Source: Candidatus Dormiibacterota bacterium (GTDB lineage Bacteria; Chloroflexota; Dormibacteria; Dormibacterales; Dormibacteraceae). Taken from it: 10,327 bases of DNA. A model generated the notes under the pieces. That model made no database searches. It was not told where the DNA came from and saw only the letters and a list, made by a program, of their open reading frames with translations. Below, piece by piece: positions 7,056 through 10,327 of this stretch (position 1 is its first letter; each line of letters starts with the position of its first letter). Position numbers and translations under genes: made by a program. The DNA lies in NCBI GenBank assembly GCA_003151665.1, contig PLYD01000122.1, positions 1 through 10,327 on the forward strand. Reading direction: 5' to 3'.

Positions 7056-7757
7056 TTAGCGCGTGTGGTGGCGGGCTATCGCCTGCTTGAGCGTCTCGAC
7101 CACGCGACTCAGGTGCTCCCTCATCGCGGCCTCGCTGCGGTCGGGATCGCGGGCAGCCAGCGCTTCGACGATCTCGGCGTGCTCGCGCAGCGAGCGGTCG
7201 GGCCGGCCGGGCTGGAGGATCGTGCGGTACTGAAACCTGATGCTCTGCGATTTGAGGTTGGCCACGAGCGTCGATGCCACGGCCTGGTCGGCGATGGCCC
7301 AGATCATCTCGTGGAAACGAGAGTTGAGATCCGAATAGCCCAGCGGATCGCCGGCCTCGACGCGCGCGGTCATCTCTTCCAGCATCTGGCGAAGCCTCCG
7401 CACGTCGCTCGGAGCGATCCGCGTCGCGGCGTGCCTTGCCAGCATCTGCTCGAGCGCCACGCGCACCTCTTCGATCTCGAGCGCTTCGCGGTCGGAGACC
7501 AGCCGCACGCGAGCGCCTCGGTTGGGTTGGCGCTCCACCAGGCCTTCCTGGTCCAGCCTGACCAGCGCGGCGCGGACGGCCGTACGGCCGGCGCGGAAAG
7601 TGCGGGCGAGGTCGGCTTCGACGAGCCTCTCGTTGGGCTGGAAGCGGCCGTCGACGATCGCCTCACGGAGCCTCAGATATGCGCTCGACCCGCCTCGCGC
7701 GTCTTTTTCGGCTGCCGGTATAGACACTTCGGTCACTGCTGACGACGTGGTTGCCAT
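7056..7757 (-). CDS. GntR-family transcriptional regulator, FCD (FadR-like) subfamily
   Basis: A 233-residue protein starting at ATG 7757, chosen because AAGGAA lies 9 bases upstream; an in-frame ATG at 7811 would add 18 residues and run the gene into the operator. Residues 25-88 are the winged helix-turn-helix (LREAIVDGRFQPNERLVEAD, then GRTAVRAALVRLDQEGLVE with the usual PNRGARV wing). Residues 95-222 are an all-helical FCD ligand domain with Asn145 (NSRFH), His149, His193 (EHAEIVEAL) and His215 (REHL) at positions that commonly bind a metal; the first is often Asp or Asn. FCD regulators usually sense small carboxylates and repress nearby genes. It is divergent from an amino acid-type importer and upstream of mntP, with a strong palindromic site between, so autoregulation plus control of the importer is the likely role. 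The ligand is unknown. Confidence 0.92.
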   Translation of the reverse strand: MATTSSAVTEVSIPAAEKDARGGSSAYLRLREAIVDGRFQPNERLVEADLARTFRAGRTAVRAALVRLDQEGLVERQPNRGARVRLVSDREALEIEEVRVALEQMLARHAATRIAPSDVRRLRQMLEEMTARVEAGDPLGYSDLNSRFHEMIWAIADQAVASTLVANLKSQSIRFQYRTILQPGRPDRSLREHAEIVEALAARDPDRSEAAMREHLSRVVETLKQAIARHHTR

Positions 7758-7766
7758 GCTTCGATC

Positions 7767-7772
7767 TTCCTT
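7767..7772 (-). promoter_or_regulatory. Ribosome binding site of the GntR gene
   Basis: Reads AAGGAA on the minus strand, 9 bases before the ATG at 7757. It favours that ATG over the upstream one at 7811, which has no such site and overlaps the probable promoter region. Confidence 0.6.
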
Positions 7773-7814
7773 GCCGGTAAGAATATGCGGCAGTATCGCC
7801 GGATTGTGCATAGA

Positions 7815-7834
7815 ATTGTCGACAATCGATTGTC
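7815..7834. promoter_or_regulatory. Probable GntR (FCD) operator: two overlapping palindromes
   Basis: ATTGTCGACAAT (7815-7826) and GACAATCGATTGTC (7821-7834) are both perfect palindromes sharing the central GACAAT. The block therefore holds ATTGTC, its inverse, and ATTGTC again. TTGTCGACAA fits the TNGT..ACNA pattern typical of FadR/FCD-type operators. It lies between the divergent regulator and importer genes. A -10-like TAGAAT (7811-7816, plus strand) overlaps its left edge, so binding would block importer transcription; no good -35 was seen. Assignment to the neighbouring regulator is inference. Confidence 0.65.
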
Positions 7835-7862
7835 CAGCTCAGTCTCTTAGCGAGGAGCGAAG

Positions 7863-9209
7863 GTGAACAAGACTCAACCAGGCGTACGTCACCGCTTGAA
7901 CCGACCCGGGCTGATCTGCAGTGTCGCCCTGGTGCTGCTGGCCGCATGTGGAGGGACATCCTCGACCGGCGGCGGACTGGGCTCAGGCCCACTGCTCGTC
8001 GGCGTGCTTGCGCCCTTCTCGGGTGCCGACGCCAGCTTCGGTCCTCGGTACCTCGCCGGCTGCTATGCGGCCGCGCTGTCGATCAACGGTGCCGGTGGCA
8101 TCGGCGGTCGCCAGGTGAGCTGCCAGCAGTTCGACACGAAAGGCGAGCCGGCCGACGCAGTGCCGGCCGCGAACTCGATGATCGCCGGCAACTCGGACCT
8201 CATGGGAGTGGTCGGCTGCACATCCGATGAGGCGTCCACAGTCGTCCCGATCCTCGACCGCTCCCACATCCCCATGACCTGCATGACCGGCCAGTCCGAG
8301 TTCAACAAGACGAGCTTCAAGTATTTCCACCGGCTCGTCCCGCCGGACTCATTCGACGCATACGCGATGATCGGCAGTGCCCTCTTCGGCCCGGGCCACG
8401 CCCCGTACACGAACGTCGCGCTGGTGTTCGGTGACGACATCGGCTCGCAGACGTTCGTCGGCCCCGCCGTCGCCGCGCTGACGAAGCTGGGTGTGAAGAT
8501 CGCCATCAACCAGGCCATCAAGCTGGGCGCCTCGTCGTACCGGACCGAAGTCGCCAAGATGCTGCTTACGAAACCTGACGTCATCCTCACTGAAACCATC
8601 GGCTCGGCCGGCACATACATGAGCGAAGTCAAGCAGCAGAACGGCGGCCACGTGATCCCGTTCATCGGCACGTCCGCCACCATCGACCCGGTTTGGTTCA
8701 AGCAGGTGAGCACCGCCATCGGCCTCACCGACTTTCTGGCCAACTACCAGGCGGTGGATCTAAAGCTGACATTGTCCGGATCCGGCTATGACGAGTTCAA
8801 GACCCAGTTGACTGCCGCTGACGCGAAGTTCTCGGGCTCGAATGCGCTCACCTACCTGGGCAAGAGCCCAACCGTCCACCTGTACGACGGGATCATCCTG
8901 ACCGCGCTCGCGATGGTGGCGGCCAAGAGCGCCGACCCGACCGTGTACAACCCCAAGATTTTCGACATCGCCAACGGGGTCGCCGGCGCCACTGTGATCA
9001 GTACTTTCAAGGATGGCGTCGCGGCGCTCAACGCCGGCCAGTCGATCCGGTACGTGGGCGCAGCCGGCGAGAACAATTTCAACCAGTGGAACAACTCCCA
9101 GCAGGGCTACAACCTGGTCACGATGGACAAGGGTGGCAACGAGGTCGTCCTCGGTTCGCTGTCCCAGGCCCAGACCCAGCAGATCATCGACGCGGGCGGC
9201 AACGCATAG
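7863..9209 (+). CDS. Substrate-binding lipoprotein of a branched-chain amino acid-type (HAAT) ABC importer
   Basis: A 448-residue protein starting at GTG 7863, with GAGGAG 5 bases upstream. Residues 1-29 are a lipoprotein signal (basic start, LLAAC lipobox, Cys29), then a Gly/Ser-rich tether. The mature part is a type I periplasmic-binding fold (Peripla_BP_6, LivK/LivJ-like): GVLAPFSGADASFGPRYLAG (47-66), where LivJ-type proteins open with G.. P.SG; NGAGGIGGRQV (75-85); and GVVGCTSDEAS (115-125), the ligand-contacting loop after strand 4. Cys67 and Cys87 sit where LivJ has its disulfide; Cys119 and Cys140 are additional. It captures a solute outside the membrane and delivers it to the LivH/LivM pair. 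The ligand may be an amino acid, amide, urea or an aromatic acid; sequence alone does not decide. It is the first gene of the plus-strand operon and probably under the GntR operator upstream. Confidence 0.92.
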   Translation: MNKTQPGVRHRLNRPGLICSVALVLLAACGGTSSTGGGLGSGPLLVGVLAPFSGADASFGPRYLAGCYAAALSINGAGGIGGRQVSCQQFDTKGEPADAVPAANSMIAGNSDLMGVVGCTSDEASTVVPILDRSHIPMTCMTGQSEFNKTSFKYFHRLVPPDSFDAYAMIGSALFGPGHAPYTNVALVFGDDIGSQTFVGPAVAALTKLGVKIAINQAIKLGASSYRTEVAKMLLTKPDVILTETIGSAGTYMSEVKQQNGGHVIPFIGTSATIDPVWFKQVSTAIGLTDFLANYQAVDLKLTLSGSGYDEFKTQLTAADAKFSGSNALTYLGKSPTVHLYDGIILTALAMVAAKSADPTVYNPKIFDIANGVAGATVISTFKDGVAALNAGQSIRYVGAAGENNFNQWNNSQQGYNLVTMDKGGNEVVLGSLSQAQTQQIIDAGGNA

Positions 9210-9240
9210 CCCCACCACATAGCAACAGGAGCCAAGCGCC

Positions 9241-10125
9241 GTGGAACTTTATGTAGCGGCGCTTGGCTTCGGCTTGATCAGCGTCTCCGTGATCGCGATC
9301 GCCGCAGTCGGCTTCACCATGCAGTTCGGGATCACAAACATGATCAACCTCGCTTACGGCGAGGTCATGATCGTTTGCGCCTACGTTGCTTTCTATGTGA
9401 ACCAGGCCGGCGTCAATGTCTGGGCCGCCATGATCGCCGCCGCCCTGGCCGGCGCCGTCCTGTCCTTCTTGTTGAACCGATTCCTGTACGCGCCCTTTCA
9501 GCGCAAGGGAACCAACCTCATCGGGATGGTGATCATCTCCCTGGCGGCCTCTCTGATTCTCGCCAACATCCTGCTGCCGATCGTCGGTTACGACACGTCG
9601 TCGTACCAGGTTGACCAGGGCCCGCTCCTGCGCTGGAACGGTCTGGTGCTGACGACTGCCCAGATCGCGATCATCGTGATCGCCGTGGTCCTGATGCTTG
9701 CCATCCACGGCTTGCTCAGGTACACACGACTCGGGAAGGCGATGCGGGCCACCGCCGCCAACCCAATCCTGGCCCGCAACTGCGGCATTCCGACCCAACG
9801 TGTGATTGATATGGTCTGGCTCCTCACCGGGGCCCTGTGCGGCGTGGCGGGCGTGGTCGCCGGTATGAACTCGGAGAATTTTGCCGTCGCCAGCGGCGCC
9901 GCCTACCTAATCACGATCATCGCGGCTGCGGTGCTGGGTGGAGCGGGCCAGCCATACGGCGCGATGATAGGGGCGCTCATCATCGGCATCGTGACCGAGC
10001 TGAGCGCTGCTGCGATTGCCCCCGAGTACAAGGAGGTCGTGGCCTTCACGATCCTCGTCCTCGTGATGGTGCTACGCCCGCAGGGGTTGCTGGCGAAGCG
10101 GGGCGCCCTGGCGGCGGCCGGATGA
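9241..10125 (+). CDS. livH: ABC importer permease, LivH type
   Basis: A 294-residue membrane protein starting at GTG 9241, with AGGAG 9 bases upstream (9227-9231) and 31 bases after the binding-protein stop. Family landmarks are GFTMQFGITNMINLAYGEVM (24-43), the N-terminal FG.xNxxhGxhhhhGAY element, and the cytoplasmic ATPase-contact loop LGKAMRATAANPILARNCGI (164-183). The conserved C-terminal GGAGQPYGAMIGALIIG (233-249) and LVLVMVLRPQGLLAKR (272-287) complete the match. It forms half of the transmembrane channel with the LivM-type protein that overlaps its stop by ATGA. The symbol marks the family; the solute is not known. Confidence 0.93.
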   Translation: MELYVAALGFGLISVSVIAIAAVGFTMQFGITNMINLAYGEVMIVCAYVAFYVNQAGVNVWAAMIAAALAGAVLSFLLNRFLYAPFQRKGTNLIGMVIISLAASLILANILLPIVGYDTSSYQVDQGPLLRWNGLVLTTAQIAIIVIAVVLMLAIHGLLRYTRLGKAMRATAANPILARNCGIPTQRVIDMVWLLTGALCGVAGVVAGMNSENFAVASGAAYLITIIAAAVLGGAGQPYGAMIGALIIGIVTELSAAAIAPEYKEVVAFTILVLVMVLRPQGLLAKRGALAAAG

Positions 10126-10327
10126 ACAGCTACTACGCGGCCACGCTCCTGGTCTATGCGGGCGTCGACATCATCGCCTGCATGGCGCTCAACCTCCAGT
10201 TCGGGGTCTCGGGCATCGTCAACTTCAGCTTCATCGTGTTTCAGTCGGTCGGCGCGTACACCGCCGCGGTCCTCTCGATGCCGCCCGATACCGCCAACGG
10301 CGCTTACCAGGTCTATATCGGCGGGTT
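10122..10327 (+). CDS. livM: ABC importer permease, LivM type, 3'-truncated by the window
   Basis: Sixty-eight codons are visible from the ATG that overlaps the livH stop (ATGA). The protein opens with a membrane segment, VYAGVDIIACMALNLQFGVS, followed by GIVNFSFIVFQSVGAYTAAV; the NLQFG..G..NF.......GAY pattern is the LivM/LivH N-terminal signature. Residues 53-68 move into a loop (MPPDTANGAYQ) longer than the tight turn in many LivM proteins. It should pair with the LivH-type permease; LivG and LivF-type ATPases are expected just beyond the window. Too little is visible to say more. Confidence 0.85.
   Translation, partial: MNSYYAATLLVYAGVDIIACMALNLQFGVSGIVNFSFIVFQSVGAYTAAVLSMPPDTANGAYQVYIGG

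Noticed and set aside
7773..7814. Sigma-70 type promoter for gntR on the minus strand.
   Set aside because: Candidate -10 elements (TATTCT, GATACT) have no -35 at proper spacing, so no promoter was annotated.
9210..9240. Possible terminator or attenuator between the binding protein and livH.
   Set aside because: No stem of useful length; only a ribosome site for livH is visible.

Overview
The window is high-GC, densely coded DNA. Genes are packed into operons with frequent 4-base start/stop overlaps (ATGA or GTGA), and three of the mapped starts are GTG next to recognisable Shine-Dalgarno sites. Two exported proteins carry lipoprotein signals (LAAC lipobox), and the MacAB-like exporter has no outer-membrane partner here. 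This suggests a soil-type monoderm bacterium such as an actinobacterium or a Chloroflexota/Dormibacterota relative. That placement is inference; no marker gene is present. No tRNA, rRNA, CRISPR array, transposase or insertion sequence was seen, and no gap without a gene reaches 300 bases.

Layout. (1) Bases 1-2209, plus strand: the 3' part of a carotenoid-desaturase-type FAD oxidoreductase, overlapping by GTGA an alpha/beta hydrolase that resembles the 2,6-dihydroxypseudooxynicotine (DHPON) hydrolase class. (2) Bases 6377-2206, minus strand: a compact export operon with a membrane-fusion adaptor, a MacB/LolD-type ATPase, a MacB-type permease and a lipoprotein with two DUF5666-like repeats. It converges on region 1, and the two last genes share the bases CTAG for their stop codons. 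(3) Bases 7757-6475, minus strand: an FCD-type GntR regulator followed after 11 bases by an MntP-family manganese exporter. (4) Bases 7863 to the window end, plus strand, divergent from region 3: a substrate-binding lipoprotein, a LivH-type permease and the start of a LivM-type permease, i.e. a branched-chain amino acid-type (HAAT) importer whose ATPases should lie beyond the window.

Working together. The interval between regions 3 and 4 holds two overlapping perfect palindromes built on ATTGTC/GACAAT, of the sort bound by FCD-GntR proteins. The simplest model is that the regulator controls the importer, itself and the co-transcribed mntP. The adaptor, ATPase, permease and lipoprotein probably form one envelope system. 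The adaptor and the lipoprotein both end in glycine-rich tails, and the lipoprotein has two Cys pairs with identical spacing. This accessory-lipoprotein arrangement is the least explained part of the window. The other gene families are known, although their substrates cannot be read from sequence.
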